Assembly (NCBI RefSeq): GCF_039543525.1
Contig: NZ_BAABJX010000036.1
Coordinates: 124,001 to 188,000, forward strand
Source of the DNA: Algivirga pacifica
GTDB lineage: Bacteria > Bacteroidota > Bacteroidia > Cytophagales > Flammeovirgaceae
Reading direction: 5' to 3'
Length of the DNA: 64,000 nucleotides
How positions within the stretch are numbered: the stretch's first letter is position 1; the number at the start of each line of letters is the position of its first letter. The notes beneath the pieces were generated by a model that had not been told where the DNA came from, did no database searches, and saw nothing but the letters and a program-made list of their open reading frames with translations. Shown piece after piece: positions 1-8,475 of the stretch. The position numbers and the translations under genes are program-made.

Positions 1-302
1 ACCCCAGTTCTTTAGTCATATCCCTTATTATTGCCCTGCTTTACAATGGAATGCTCTATGGAATATTACCGGCACAGCCCGGTGTATCCTGGGAATCTCA
101 TCTTATGGGAGGCTTTAGTGGCCTGATCGTTGCCTATTATTTTCGGAATTACCAAACAGAAGCTTTTCAGCATATCACCACCAAAGTGGAAGATATTATT
201 TTTGAAGGGTACGAAAATATAGAAACCGAACAGTACAAATACACGTTTGTATCCAAGGAAGCAAGCAAAAAAAAACATCAACCACCAAAGCCATCCCAAT
301 AG
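1..302 (+). CDS. Rhomboid-family intramembrane serine protease, C-terminal fragment
   Basis: The reading frame is open from the window edge (first complete codon at base 3) and ends at TAG 300-302, so the start lies upstream. The visible part is the last transmembrane region and a charged tail. The peptide WESHLMGG resembles the rhomboid TM6 block that carries the catalytic histidine; it is followed by a hydrophobic stretch and YYFRN, a common ending of Bacteroidota rhomboids. The tail ends in lysine- and proline-rich sequence. The serine half of the dyad (GxSG) would lie outside the window, so activity cannot be judged. It is followed 24 bp later, on the same strand, by the DUF255 gene. The family call is good; the substrate is unknown. 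Confidence 0.75.
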   Translation, partial: PSSLVISLIIALLYNGMLYGILPAQPGVSWESHLMGGFSGLIVAYYFRNYQTEAFQHITTKVEDIIFEGYENIETEQYKYTFVSKEASKKKHQPPKPSQ

Positions 303-326
303 GCTTTGTCTAACGTATTGCACACA

Positions 327-2390
327 ATGAAAGCAACGAACAAGACGCCAAACAAACTAATTCACGAAGATAGCCTTTACCTGCAACAGCACGCCTATAA
401 CCCCGTACAGTGGTACCCTTGGGGAGAAGAAGCTTTGCAGAAAGCCAGAAAAGAAAATAAACCAATCATTGTCAGTATAGGCTACTCTTCTTGTCACTGG
501 TGCCACGTCATGGAACGGGAGTGTTTTGAAAACCAGGAGTTGGCACAACTGATGAATACCCATTATATCTGCATTAAAGTCGACCGAGAAGAACGTCCGG
601 ATATTGATCAAATTTATATGGAAGCAATACAGGTGATGGGAATCAACGGTGGCTGGCCTCTCAACGTATTCCTTACTCCAGAGACCAAGCCTTTTTATGG
701 GGGAACCTATTTTCCTTCCAAACATTGGAAGCAGTTACTCACTCAAGTTGCTGAGGCCTTTGACAAGCATAGAGATCAGCTAGAAGCTTCTGCCGTAAAG
801 TTTGAGGAAGTAATCCAGCGTAGCGAACTAGATAAATACGAATTACACCAATCAGACAAGACCTTTTCCAAAGATACCTTGGAGCAGATGTACCAACAGC
901 TCTCTGAGAAGTTTGATACGCTCAAGGGTGGGATAGACAAAGCACCTAAATTTCCAATGCCTACTATTTGGTCTTTTCTATGCCGATACTATGATGTATC
1001 CAAAAATGCAGAAGCACTAAAGCAATTGCAACTGACACTAAAGCAAATGGCCTATGGAGGAATTTATGATCAAATTGGTGGAGGTTTTGCCCGTTATTCT
1101 GTAGATGGACAATGGTTTGCTCCTCACTTTGAGAAGATGCTTTACGACAATGCACAGCTAGTTTCCTTATATGCTGAGACTTATAGTATAACACAGAACA
1201 TGTTATACAAACGTATTGTTGATGAAACAATCACTTTTCTGGGACGAGAAATGCAGGCTCCACACGGAGGGTTTTATTCTGCCCTGGATGCCGATACCGA
1301 AGGAATCGAAGGACGTTTCTATAGCTGGACCTATGAGGAGTTAAAATCAATCCTGCCAGAAGAAGAATTGGAAAATTTCTGTTTACTATATCAGGTGACT
1401 CAAGAGGGTAACTGGGAGCAAGGATATAATATTCTTCACCGAAAGTGGTCCACGAAGAAATTTGGAAAAGAAGTAGGGATCAGTACCCATGAAGCAGATC
1501 AAAAAATTAGCCAATGGAAAGGCTTATTACTTAAAGCCCGTAATCAAAGAGAGTTTCCGGGGCTAGATAAAAAAATCATCACTTCCTGGAATGGATTAAT
1601 GGTCAAAGCCTTGGCCGATGCTTATAATGCAACAGGGGCGCCTAAATACCTACAAATGGCCAAACGAACGGCTTCCTTCATTTTGGATCACCTTATGCTA
1701 GATGATGGGCAACTATGGCATGTTTTTCATCATGAGCAAGGAAGCATCAAAGGGTACCTAGAAGACTATGCTTGTGTCATTCAAGGTTTTATTACCTTAT
1801 ACCAAACTTGTTTTGATACTATATGGCTTGAAAAAGCAGAGTTACTTACTTCCTATACCCTAAAACATTTCTATAATCAGGAAGAGGGCATGTTCTACTT
1901 CACCGATGCACAGGGAGAAGCTCTGATAGCCCGAAAAATGGAACTATTTGACAATGTCATTCCTGCATCCAATTCCATCATGGCCATGAATCTTTACTTC
2001 CTAGGAGCTTTCCTGGAAAAGCCTGCTATGAAAGAAATTAGTCAGGAAATGCTCGGAAAGGTCAATAAAATGCTAGTCAAAGACGTTCAATACTTATCTA
2101 ACTGGGCTAGTTTGTACTCTTACCAACTATCTACCATGGCCGAAGTCGTGATTGTCGGAAAACAGCTTACGGCCTTTTCCCAAGGGATTATGCAGGAATT
2201 TTTGCCTAATAAAATTGTCATAGGAAGTACGCAAGCAAGTGATACACTCCCTCTTCTAAAGGGCAGAACGGCAATCAATGATCGTACAACTGTTTACGTA
2301 TGTCGTAATAGCAACTGTCAACTTCCTGTACATTCTTTGGCGGAAGCCTTGAAAAATATTAAAGGAGGTAGTGGTCATAAAAATATATAG
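327..2390 (+). CDS. DUF255 thioredoxin-fold protein (YyaL/SSP411 family)
   Basis: A 687-residue protein of usual family length. Near the N-terminus it has the thioredoxin-like DUF255 domain with the CHWCHVM redox motif and the following DREERPDID block. The rest is the helical (alpha/alpha)6-barrel region, with motifs such as DKAPKFP, GGGFARYSVD, FEKMLYDNAQL and ITSWNGLM typical of the YyaL/spermatogenesis-associated-protein-20 family. No signal peptide, so cytoplasmic. The family resembles N-acylglucosamine epimerase-type barrels fused to a thioredoxin domain, but its biochemical role is not settled. I prefer ATG 327 over an in-frame TTG at 306 that would sit 3 bp after the rhomboid stop, because the conserved family start begins just after 327. 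A hairpin terminator follows. Confidence 0.9.
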   Translation: MKATNKTPNKLIHEDSLYLQQHAYNPVQWYPWGEEALQKARKENKPIIVSIGYSSCHWCHVMERECFENQELAQLMNTHYICIKVDREERPDIDQIYMEAIQVMGINGGWPLNVFLTPETKPFYGGTYFPSKHWKQLLTQVAEAFDKHRDQLEASAVKFEEVIQRSELDKYELHQSDKTFSKDTLEQMYQQLSEKFDTLKGGIDKAPKFPMPTIWSFLCRYYDVSKNAEALKQLQLTLKQMAYGGIYDQIGGGFARYSVDGQWFAPHFEKMLYDNAQLVSLYAETYSITQNMLYKRIVDETITFLGREMQAPHGGFYSALDADTEGIEGRFYSWTYEELKSILPEEELENFCLLYQVTQEGNWEQGYNILHRKWSTKKFGKEVGISTHEADQKISQWKGLLLKARNQREFPGLDKKIITSWNGLMVKALADAYNATGAPKYLQMAKRTASFILDHLMLDDGQLWHVFHHEQGSIKGYLEDYACVIQGFITLYQTCFDTIWLEKAELLTSYTLKHFYNQEEGMFYFTDAQGEALIARKMELFDNVIPASNSIMAMNLYFLGAFLEKPAMKEISQEMLGKVNKMLVKDVQYLSNWASLYSYQLSTMAEVVIVGKQLTAFSQGIMQEFLPNKIVIGSTQASDTLPLLKGRTAINDRTTVYVCRNSNCQLPVHSLAEALKNIKGGSGHKNI

Positions 2391-2402
2391 TTACTTCCTA
2401 TA

Positions 2403-2434
2403 ACCTGAGAGACGTCACTTACTCTCAGGTTTAT
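2403..2434 (+). terminator. Rho-independent-like terminator after the DUF255 gene
   Basis: A perfect 9-bp stem, ACCTGAGAG (2403-2411) with CTCTCAGGT (2422-2430), loop of 10, then TTATT. It lies 12 bp after the stop codon. Confidence 0.6.
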
Positions 2435-2476
2435 TACAACCTCCGACCCCAAAAGCATACAGCACTGTAATTTGAT

Positions 2477-3499
2477 ATGATTAATGAACGTATATTTTTT
2501 TTACTAATCTTAATGGCATGCTGCTTCTCAAAAAGTACAGCACTCTTTGCACAATCCAATTCCTATAAAATTATTGGTACTGTCTTTTATGAAAAAAACG
2601 GAAGGCCTTTAAGGGAGGTACTGATCAACTGTTACCGTACCCATCGGGATACATCGCAACAAAAGTTACGTCTTGAGTACCTTCCCGAATATCAAAGTAC
2701 AACGGATAAAGAAGGAAGCTTTACACTCACTCTCGATGGAACACAAGAATATATGCTCACTTTCTTAAGTGAAAAATACACCTATTCCAATAACTTTCTA
2801 TCTTTCAAACCGATCAATATCAGTGAAGGACAAGCGATGCAAGTATCTGTAGGAATGTATAAAGGAGAGAATAAGATACTTAAGGGAAAAATTATTGATC
2901 AATATACACAAAAGCCAATCAGTAAGGCGCAGGTCTACCTTCAAGGAGAACATACTCCCATCTATTGGCTCAGTAGTAATACAAAGGGACAGTTCTACTT
3001 TCAAGACCAATTTGCAGAGAAATACAATCTCCGTATCTCCAAGCCCTACTACTTCCAATTAAGAGAAAGTTTTTCCTTAGAGAAAAAAGGGGTACACACG
3101 CAGGTTTTTCCTTTGTTACCCGTTCGTATAGGAGAAGAGTACTATATGCGTTCTTTCTTCTTCAACATTAATGACTTTTCTATTGATGAAGCCCGCGCTC
3201 AGGAGCTCTTCTTCTTACTGGAAATGCTCATCAACAATCCTTCTGTTTCTGTAGAAATAGGAAGTCATACCGATGCCAGAGGAGATGATGAGTACAATAT
3301 GATGATTTCTCAAAAAAGGGCTAATGTAATTGTAGATTTCCTGGTCAACAAGGGTATTGATCCCGGGCGCCTCAGAAGTGTGGGATATGGAGAGAGTAAA
3401 CTACTCAATCATTGTGAGAATGGAGTGATGTGCAGTAATAAGGAACACTTGGAGAATAGAAGAATCTCTGTGAAGATCATAGATTTTGACGAAGAGTAG
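2477..3499 (+). CDS. OmpA-family outer-membrane/periplasmic protein with carboxypeptidase-regulatory-like repeats
   Basis: 340 residues. An N-terminal signal sequence (hydrophobic LLILMACCF..., AQ cleavage near residue 26) is followed by two beta-sandwich segments resembling CarboxypepD_reg/CNA-B folds (about 30-120 and 130-205; IIGTVFYEKNGRPL and LKGKIIDQYTQKPI). The C-terminus (about 225-340) is an OmpA/MotB peptidoglycan-binding domain, seen in IGSHTDARGDDEYN, SQKRANVIVDFL, GYGESKL and ENRRISVKI; these hold the Asp and Arg that bind diaminopimelate. It probably tethers the outer membrane to the wall. Gene ends converge with the S24 regulator across a palindromic repeat. Exact partner unknown. 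Confidence 0.85.
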   Translation: MINERIFFLLILMACCFSKSTALFAQSNSYKIIGTVFYEKNGRPLREVLINCYRTHRDTSQQKLRLEYLPEYQSTTDKEGSFTLTLDGTQEYMLTFLSEKYTYSNNFLSFKPINISEGQAMQVSVGMYKGENKILKGKIIDQYTQKPISKAQVYLQGEHTPIYWLSSNTKGQFYFQDQFAEKYNLRISKPYYFQLRESFSLEKKGVHTQVFPLLPVRIGEEYYMRSFFFNINDFSIDEARAQELFFLLEMLINNPSVSVEIGSHTDARGDDEYNMMISQKRANVIVDFLVNKGIDPGRLRSVGYGESKLLNHCENGVMCSNKEHLENRRISVKIIDFDEE

Positions 3500-3500
3500 T

Positions 3501-3632
3501 TGTTCATAATGTTTAGTTGAGCTTCGCTCGTTCATGATGTTTAGTTGAAACTGTAAAACTCATTTTATAGGTTTAATAGAAAAAACAACTAAACATCATG
3601 AACGAGCGAAGCTCAATTAAACATTATGAACA
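3501..3632. repeat. Palindromic element family A, copy A1 (between convergent genes)
   Basis: Two 47-bp arms (3501-3547 and 3586-3632) are inverted copies with one mismatch, separated by 38 bp. Each arm has the layout box-hairpin-box: TTCATAATGTTTAGTTGA, hairpin GAGC-TTC-GCTC, then TTCATGATGTTTAGTTG. Copies A2 (16620-16760), A3 (43101-43357) and A4 (60692-61002) follow the same plan. Placement between the convergent 2477-3499 and 3654-4361 genes would allow it to act as a bidirectional terminator, although it lacks T-tracts. Confidence 0.9.
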
Positions 3633-3653
3633 AAAGCTTAATGCTTTCTATCA

Positions 3654-4361
3654 TTAATTGTCGCTAGGCCTGATATCTACTACTCCTCCCATAGGAAATT
3701 GCTGGCTAATCACGGCAGCAAACTTCCATACTTCTACTACCTCATCCCCCAATACCTGATAATCATTGTATTTTGGGTTAGTGGATTGTAACGTATAAGT
3801 CCCATCAATGTGTAGGTTATTCAGTACTCTTTTGAAGACTGGTCCATCAGAACGCGTGACCACTACGGCAAAGTCACCACTTCTCATATACACCTTGTCG
3901 ATCTGCTCACCTACAATCACAGTACCTGAGTCGAAAGGCCACATAGAGTCTCCATAGATCTTAAATCCTTTGTATTTCTTTTGGCTGGATAAGAATGGAA
4001 GTCGATAAGTCTCTTCTGCTTGCTGATCAGTGTCCTGGCTCACTCCTGGAGTATAGCCTGCTGCCGCATTGACTGGCGCGATTGTAAAGGAAGCGCCATC
4101 CGTTCCTACCACATCTGTGAACTCATTGGAGCTTTCATTATTTATAGCGATGGATAAATCTCTTTTATAGAAATCATCCATGCTGACATCATAAGTCTTT
4201 GCTACTGCCATCAGAAAGTTAACAGCAGGCCTTTGTACCCTGCCATCCTCATAGCTGCAGTACTTGGAGCGGGTAATTTTAAAGGATTTAGCAAACTCTT
4301 CCTGTGTTTGTTTCGCTCGTTGCGTGCGAATGTATTTTAGGTTGGTGGCAATGTAGCTCAT
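3654..4361 (-). CDS. XRE/S24 transcriptional regulator, CI/LexA-type autocleaving repressor
   Basis: 235 residues. Residues about 5-65 form an XRE helix-turn-helix (TQEEFAKSFKITRSKYCSYEDG). Residues about 95-230 form a Peptidase_S24 domain with a complete self-cleavage set: the Ala101-Gly102 bond in AAAGYTPG, Ser139 in YGDSMWPF and Lys177 in VFKRV. The Ser-Lys spacing of 38 is close to that of LexA. The family represses promoters until RecA-stimulated or other cleavage removes the DNA-binding part. No phage genes or SOS genes lie nearby, so it is an orphan; its targets are unknown. The domain call is firm; DNA-damage control is inference. Confidence 0.9.
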   Translation of the reverse strand: MSYIATNLKYIRTQRAKQTQEEFAKSFKITRSKYCSYEDGRVQRPAVNFLMAVAKTYDVSMDDFYKRDLSIAINNESSNEFTDVVGTDGASFTIAPVNAAAGYTPGVSQDTDQQAEETYRLPFLSSQKKYKGFKIYGDSMWPFDSGTVIVGEQIDKVYMRSGDFAVVVTRSDGPVFKRVLNNLHIDGTYTLQSTNPKYNDYQVLGDEVVEVWKFAAVISQQFPMGGVVDIRPSDN

Positions 4362-4501
4362 GAGTATAGTATATTAGTATTGCTTATATAAAGAACATTA
4401 ACTGATACAATTATAAACAATTACTCTTTTTACCGCAATGATATGTCAATAAAAATAACTTATTATTTTATATATAATTAACATTGATACTTTTTTGAGT
4501 T

Positions 4502-4544
4502 AAAAAAAATGAGCCATCCCTTAACTATTAATATGGGATGACTC
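4502..4544 (-). terminator. Terminator of the T9SS amidase gene
   Basis: On the minus strand GAGTCATCCC pairs with GGGATGGCTC (wobble pairs allowed), followed by eight T. It lies about 25 bp after the stop of the 4571-6850 gene. Confidence 0.75.
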
Positions 4545-4570
4545 ACCTTAATAAGATTTATATTTCTTTT

Positions 4571-6850
4571 TTACTTAATGAAACGGGTCTGCATTGCTTC
4601 TTGCTCTCCTACTTTCAACTGTAGTACATACACTCCTTTTCGTAAATCAGTAGTCGATAATGCTATCGTGTGCTCTCCAGTAGACAAACGTTGTACTTTT
4701 TGCTGTACCCTTTGACCTTTCAAGTCATATACACTTAGCGTTACCTCTGCACCTTCTTTCAAGGTAAAGGCTACACTCGCATAATCACTTACAGGGTTAG
4801 GGTATACTTTCAATGACTGCAAAGCAATCAGTTTCTCCTCTATAGCACTTACAATCACTTCCTGCTTGGTTTGGAAATAATCCATAATTACATCCGTTAA
4901 GGCAGTATGTTCCGCTTGCACAGCTGTTTCCAATGGGAAAGCAATGTATACCACAGAAGCAGTATCCTTATTACTATCGAAAATTCCTGAGTAGGCTACC
5001 CCAGCAAACTTTCCTGGCGAAGCATACTGTAAAATATTTGCTCCACCATTTGAACTAATGGCATCTGGATAATCTTCTGTATAGGTTTTTCCAAACTCAA
5101 CAGTAAGTCCTCCAAAGATCGTTTCATCTACCCCTTTTGCTGGTGTATAGTCTATCGATCCGTCATCTACAAAATTAGCTTTCAAATAGTTAGTGTAGAA
5201 TTCTTGATCGCTTTCCGTTCCTTTCTCAAATAAGTCCCAACCTACCTCTGAACCAGAAACCAATAAGTTTCCTCCTGCCTGTAGGAAGGCCTTCACTTTC
5301 GCTTGCTCTGAAGTACTGAATGTCTGGTCTGCTGTAGACTCATCCCCCAGGAACCAGAATACCGTAGTGTAATCATTCAAGTCGATCTGTCCTTTTTCTA
5401 CCAAAGAATTGTGTGTCGTAGAGACATTCGCATCTTTGGAATCCCTGATTGCATTAAAGTATTGTGTCGCAAAACTATGCGTACTCTCTTGGTAAGAAGC
5501 CTGACGGTTAAACCCATCTACGATAAGTACTTTTTCTTCTGAAGCTGCACCAGACGATCTAGAATAGATATCTGCTGAAGCCCCCTCAAGAGTTTCTCCT
5601 TTTCCTGCATCTACTACAGCTACTACCTTAAAGTGATATGCTCCATCTGCAGGTACCTCCTTAAACTCACTCTCATCAACAATGGATACCGAAGTCTGAG
5701 TTGCATCTATCGTTTGCTCGTCTGCAGCAAGTTTCCAGTCGCTCAATTCATCATCCGTTGCATAGTACACTCTATAACCTAGTAAACTAGGGTGCTGTAC
5801 AGCGGCCCATTTTACCTCCAGACTACTTCCTCCTGTTGGGCTAATCACGTAATGTACCGTAGGTGCTGAAGGAGGATTGATTGGTGCATTTTCATCAAAG
5901 GTTTTATAGATTTCTCTACTATAGTTTCCTTCTGTCACGGTCACTGTTTCTGTGATCGTTGTTACACCTTCTTTTTCAAAAGTCAACGTATACTCTCCTG
6001 GTGTCAACCAATCAAAGAAAAAGATCCCATTGTCAATATCATCTGTCTGCACTACTTTCTCATCAGCCAAGCCTGCATTTAAGGTAACCGTTACTCCGTT
6101 GATAGGGTCATTGTTCTGGTTTCTAATAATTCCTCCTACTTCCCCATAAGGTAAGGTACCCACATCAAAGTACTCCATAAATGACTTAGCGATGGCCCAG
6201 GCAGCGGCCTTGGAGTACCCATCGTTCATCATCCTTCTACCTTCTGCCGGTACGTCATGAAAAGCACCCTCAGACAAAGTAGCAGGCATATTCGTTCCAC
6301 CTAAGACACCCAAGTGATAAGGTAAAAAATCCTTGTCTGCACGGTTATAATAATCCGTTGTAAACCAAGTTTCATGAAACTTCTTAGCCAGAATACCACC
6401 CATGTACTTCGCTTCATTATAAGCAACATAGTCCCCTTCACCACGGTAAAGCAACAAAGTATAGTTCGCTTTGGCATTGGCAGCATTGGTGTGGATAGAA
6501 TGCATGTAATCTGCTCCAAACGCATTGGCTACTGCCACCCTTTCTGATAAGCCTGGGTCACGATCTGGACTGTTGGGATCATTCGTATCTCTGGTCATTT
6601 TTGTTGTTGCCCCTAGTGCTTGAAGCAAATCATTGGTCAGGTTACCCACTTTCCAGGTACCCGCAGCTTCCCAATAGATGTAACCATTCCCTAAGTCAAT
6701 ACGTCTGTCATCACTATCCTCTCCCCCATGTCCAGGGTCAATAGCAATTTTCTTTCCTTCTAATAATTGTGGTATGTCTGCCGGAACCTGTGCCAAGGCT
6801 AATATTCCGGTACACAATACCATCAAAAAAGTAGTATATAGTTTTTTCAT
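4571..6850 (-). CDS. Secreted N-acetylmuramoyl-L-alanine amidase with T9SS sorting domain
   Basis: 759 residues. Signal peptide 1-20 (cleavage before QVPAD). Residues about 33-228 are Amidase_3 with the zinc and catalytic residues visible: His41 (DPGHGG), Glu61 (YWEAAG), His120 (SIHTNA), Glu194 (LSEGAF). It cleaves the MurNAc-L-Ala amide bond of peptidoglycan. Then follow a CarboxypepD_reg-like domain (235-315), an FN3-like domain (325-430), a GATase1-like module starting VLIVDGF (about 440-665) and a Por sorting domain (VYPNPVSDYA ... RFIK, 677-759), so export is through the type IX system. It lies 53 bp downstream of a propeller gene on the same strand, and this pair is paralogous to 22572-29175. 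It lacks the GHL10 part of its large paralogue. Confidence 0.9.
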   Translation of the reverse strand: MKKLYTTFLMVLCTGILALAQVPADIPQLLEGKKIAIDPGHGGEDSDDRRIDLGNGYIYWEAAGTWKVGNLTNDLLQALGATTKMTRDTNDPNSPDRDPGLSERVAVANAFGADYMHSIHTNAANAKANYTLLLYRGEGDYVAYNEAKYMGGILAKKFHETWFTTDYYNRADKDFLPYHLGVLGGTNMPATLSEGAFHDVPAEGRRMMNDGYSKAAAWAIAKSFMEYFDVGTLPYGEVGGIIRNQNNDPINGVTVTLNAGLADEKVVQTDDIDNGIFFFDWLTPGEYTLTFEKEGVTTITETVTVTEGNYSREIYKTFDENAPINPPSAPTVHYVISPTGGSSLEVKWAAVQHPSLLGYRVYYATDDELSDWKLAADEQTIDATQTSVSIVDESEFKEVPADGAYHFKVVAVVDAGKGETLEGASADIYSRSSGAASEEKVLIVDGFNRQASYQESTHSFATQYFNAIRDSKDANVSTTHNSLVEKGQIDLNDYTTVFWFLGDESTADQTFSTSEQAKVKAFLQAGGNLLVSGSEVGWDLFEKGTESDQEFYTNYLKANFVDDGSIDYTPAKGVDETIFGGLTVEFGKTYTEDYPDAISSNGGANILQYASPGKFAGVAYSGIFDSNKDTASVVYIAFPLETAVQAEHTALTDVIMDYFQTKQEVIVSAIEEKLIALQSLKVYPNPVSDYASVAFTLKEGAEVTLSVYDLKGQRVQQKVQRLSTGEHTIALSTTDLRKGVYVLQLKVGEQEAMQTRFIK

Positions 6851-6903
6851 TCGAAATCTCGTGTTTATTAGTTCTCTTTGTTATTTAAACGGCTGATACT
6901 TCC

Positions 6904-7725
6904 TTAAAAAGAGATCATGTATACCTCTCCTTCTGGGGTATTAAAAACGACCTTACCCTCGTGAGCATCTGGGAAAAGAGCGATCGTATTAACATCTTTT
7001 GTCAGCTGTTCAGCTTTCTTGGTTTTTAGATTCATCACAAACACATCACTTTTTATATAGCTGTCATGATTGTCCTCTGTGACCATATACACCACTTGAT
7101 CATTCCCTAACCAGCGAGGTGCTTCCAGGTCACCCAAATCTTGTAGTACGTTACCTTCCATATCCGCAATTACGGCCGTATACCCTGAGGCTTTCATTAG
7201 GACTTTACTACCGTCAGGGGATACTGAAGTCCAGATATAATCCTCTTTTGTTCCCAAAGGAGCAATCGTACGCTGGCTTCCATCTGACATGGTCAATACT
7301 ACGCCATTCAACATCGAGGTGGGCTCTGCCGCTAATACGGCTAAAGCAGATGTTCTTCTTGTTTTTATTTTTTGGATTGCCTCATAGTGCGCTACTGTTT
7401 CTGAAAAAGCCGAAGTAAGAGACGTTTGCTTTCCTGAAAATAAATCAACACTTTCTAACAACTGTGCCGCTTTATTCTCGAATACAATTGCTCCATCACG
7501 GAATGCTGGCTTATACCCTGCCCCAGGCTTGTCGGTCAGTGTTCTCAAAGACTTATCTTTAAGATCAAATAATTGTAGGCCTGTAAACTTGGAAGATGTC
7601 AATAAAATTTGTTTCCCATCAGGAGAAAACTTGGGATAATATCCCTTTACTTCTAATCGACTAACCTCCTGACCCATTGCAGAAAACGCCAAGAAAAGAA
7701 GCATCGATAATGCAGTCCATTTCAT
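6904..7725 (-). CDS. Exported TolB/PD40-type beta-propeller protein
   Basis: 273 residues with a signal peptide (cleavage near residue 18, MGQEVS). Repeated blade motifs (YYPKFSPDGKQILL, WTSVSPDGSKVLM, PRWLGNDQVVY) mark WD40-like/PD40 blades as in TolB and the propeller of prolyl oligopeptidases. No peptidase domain follows, so it is probably a binding or scaffold protein of the periplasm. It is clearly paralogous over its whole length to 28360-29175 (shared SPDGKQ, LLTSSKFTGL, DKPGAGY, EDYIWTSVSPDG). Each copy stands directly upstream of a T9SS amidase gene on the same strand, which suggests a shared role. Ligand unknown. Confidence 0.8.
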   Translation of the reverse strand: MKWTALSMLLFLAFSAMGQEVSRLEVKGYYPKFSPDGKQILLTSSKFTGLQLFDLKDKSLRTLTDKPGAGYKPAFRDGAIVFENKAAQLLESVDLFSGKQTSLTSAFSETVAHYEAIQKIKTRRTSALAVLAAEPTSMLNGVVLTMSDGSQRTIAPLGTKEDYIWTSVSPDGSKVLMKASGYTAVIADMEGNVLQDLGDLEAPRWLGNDQVVYMVTEDNHDSYIKSDVFVMNLKTKKAEQLTKDVNTIALFPDAHEGKVVFNTPEGEVYMISF

Positions 7726-7773
7726 ATTTTAAAGAGTTTGAACAGAAAAAATATTTCAATTATCAAAAGTGAA

Positions 7774-7797
7774 AAAGAATGACCTTTTTCATTCTTT
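7774..7797. promoter_or_regulatory. Hairpin in the leader of the propeller gene
   Basis: AAAGAATGA (7774-7782) pairs perfectly with TCATTCTTT (7789-7797) around a 6-bp loop. It lies about 50 bp upstream of the 6904-7725 start. It may be an operator or an attenuator-like leader; nothing further can be decided. Confidence 0.3.
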
Positions 7798-7897
7798 CAA
7801 GTTCCGTTAATCCAATAGAAATTCAAATCACAGATTTCCACCAAATGCATTCATCGCAAAAAGGGAGCCGCATCCCTGTTTTCTGACTCCATATGAT

Positions 7898-8363
7898 GGT
7901 TTATCGGTTATCGGTTATCGCTTATCGTTTAATTAAGATTGAATAAATAACCGATACACTTCTTACGCTAAGAGATGGGTTGATTAAGGTTGAATAATTA
8001 ACCGACACAGTAGTTATCTCCATCTCCGCCTAGGGTTGAAACCCCAGGCTCTTTAAGAAATACCGCTTTGCGGTTATCAATTCAATCTTTTTGTGAGAGA
8101 TACGTTAGAATAGATCGCCACGAAGTGGTACTTCTTGAAGAGCCTGGGGCTTTAGCCCTAGGCGGAGTTGGGGGAAACATTTATGTCAGTTAATTATTCA
8201 ACCTTAATAAACCCACCTCTGTGTGATGTCACCCTTTCAGGGTTTTGATAAATAACCCCGAAGGGGTGACATCACATAGGGGCGGATTTCAATCCGTCAC
8301 TATACGAAATATGACGAATAAATATTCAAAGCTAATTAAACAATAAGCGATAACTGATAAACC
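7898..8363. repeat. Four-level nested palindromic element (C around B around B around D)
   Basis: Fills most of the 750-bp gap between the divergent 6904-7725 and glsA genes. Outer C arms: 7898-7937 and 8332-8363 (TTATCGGTTATCGCTTATCG type). Inside is a B element with left part 7935-7981 and right part 8209-8335. At its apical loop (TGGGTT/AACCCA) sits a second B-type pair, 7982-8009 and 8184-8210 (ATTAAGGTTGAATAATTAAC and its complement). Inside that is D: 8024-8053 and 8138-8167 (CTCCGCCTAGGG / CCCTAGGCGGAG). The right half of the outer B carries hairpins ACCCT-TTC-AGGGT and ACCCC-GAA-GGGGT. No gene is seen in it. Confidence 0.9.
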
Positions 8364-8475
8364 TAAATGATGCGACAACTTCAATCTTAGCTACTATAGT
8401 TGTTAATTACTTGATTTTTATTATAAATGGGTAGAATAAACTATTCTATGAAAACCATAAATTTCTTTAACCACT

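Noticed and set aside
306..326. TTG start of the DUF255 gene
   Set aside because: It adds seven non-conserved residues; ATG 327 is next to the conserved family start.
8448..8475. ATG at 8448 as start of glsA
   Set aside because: It is out of frame with the glutaminase and its frame stops after about 30 codons.
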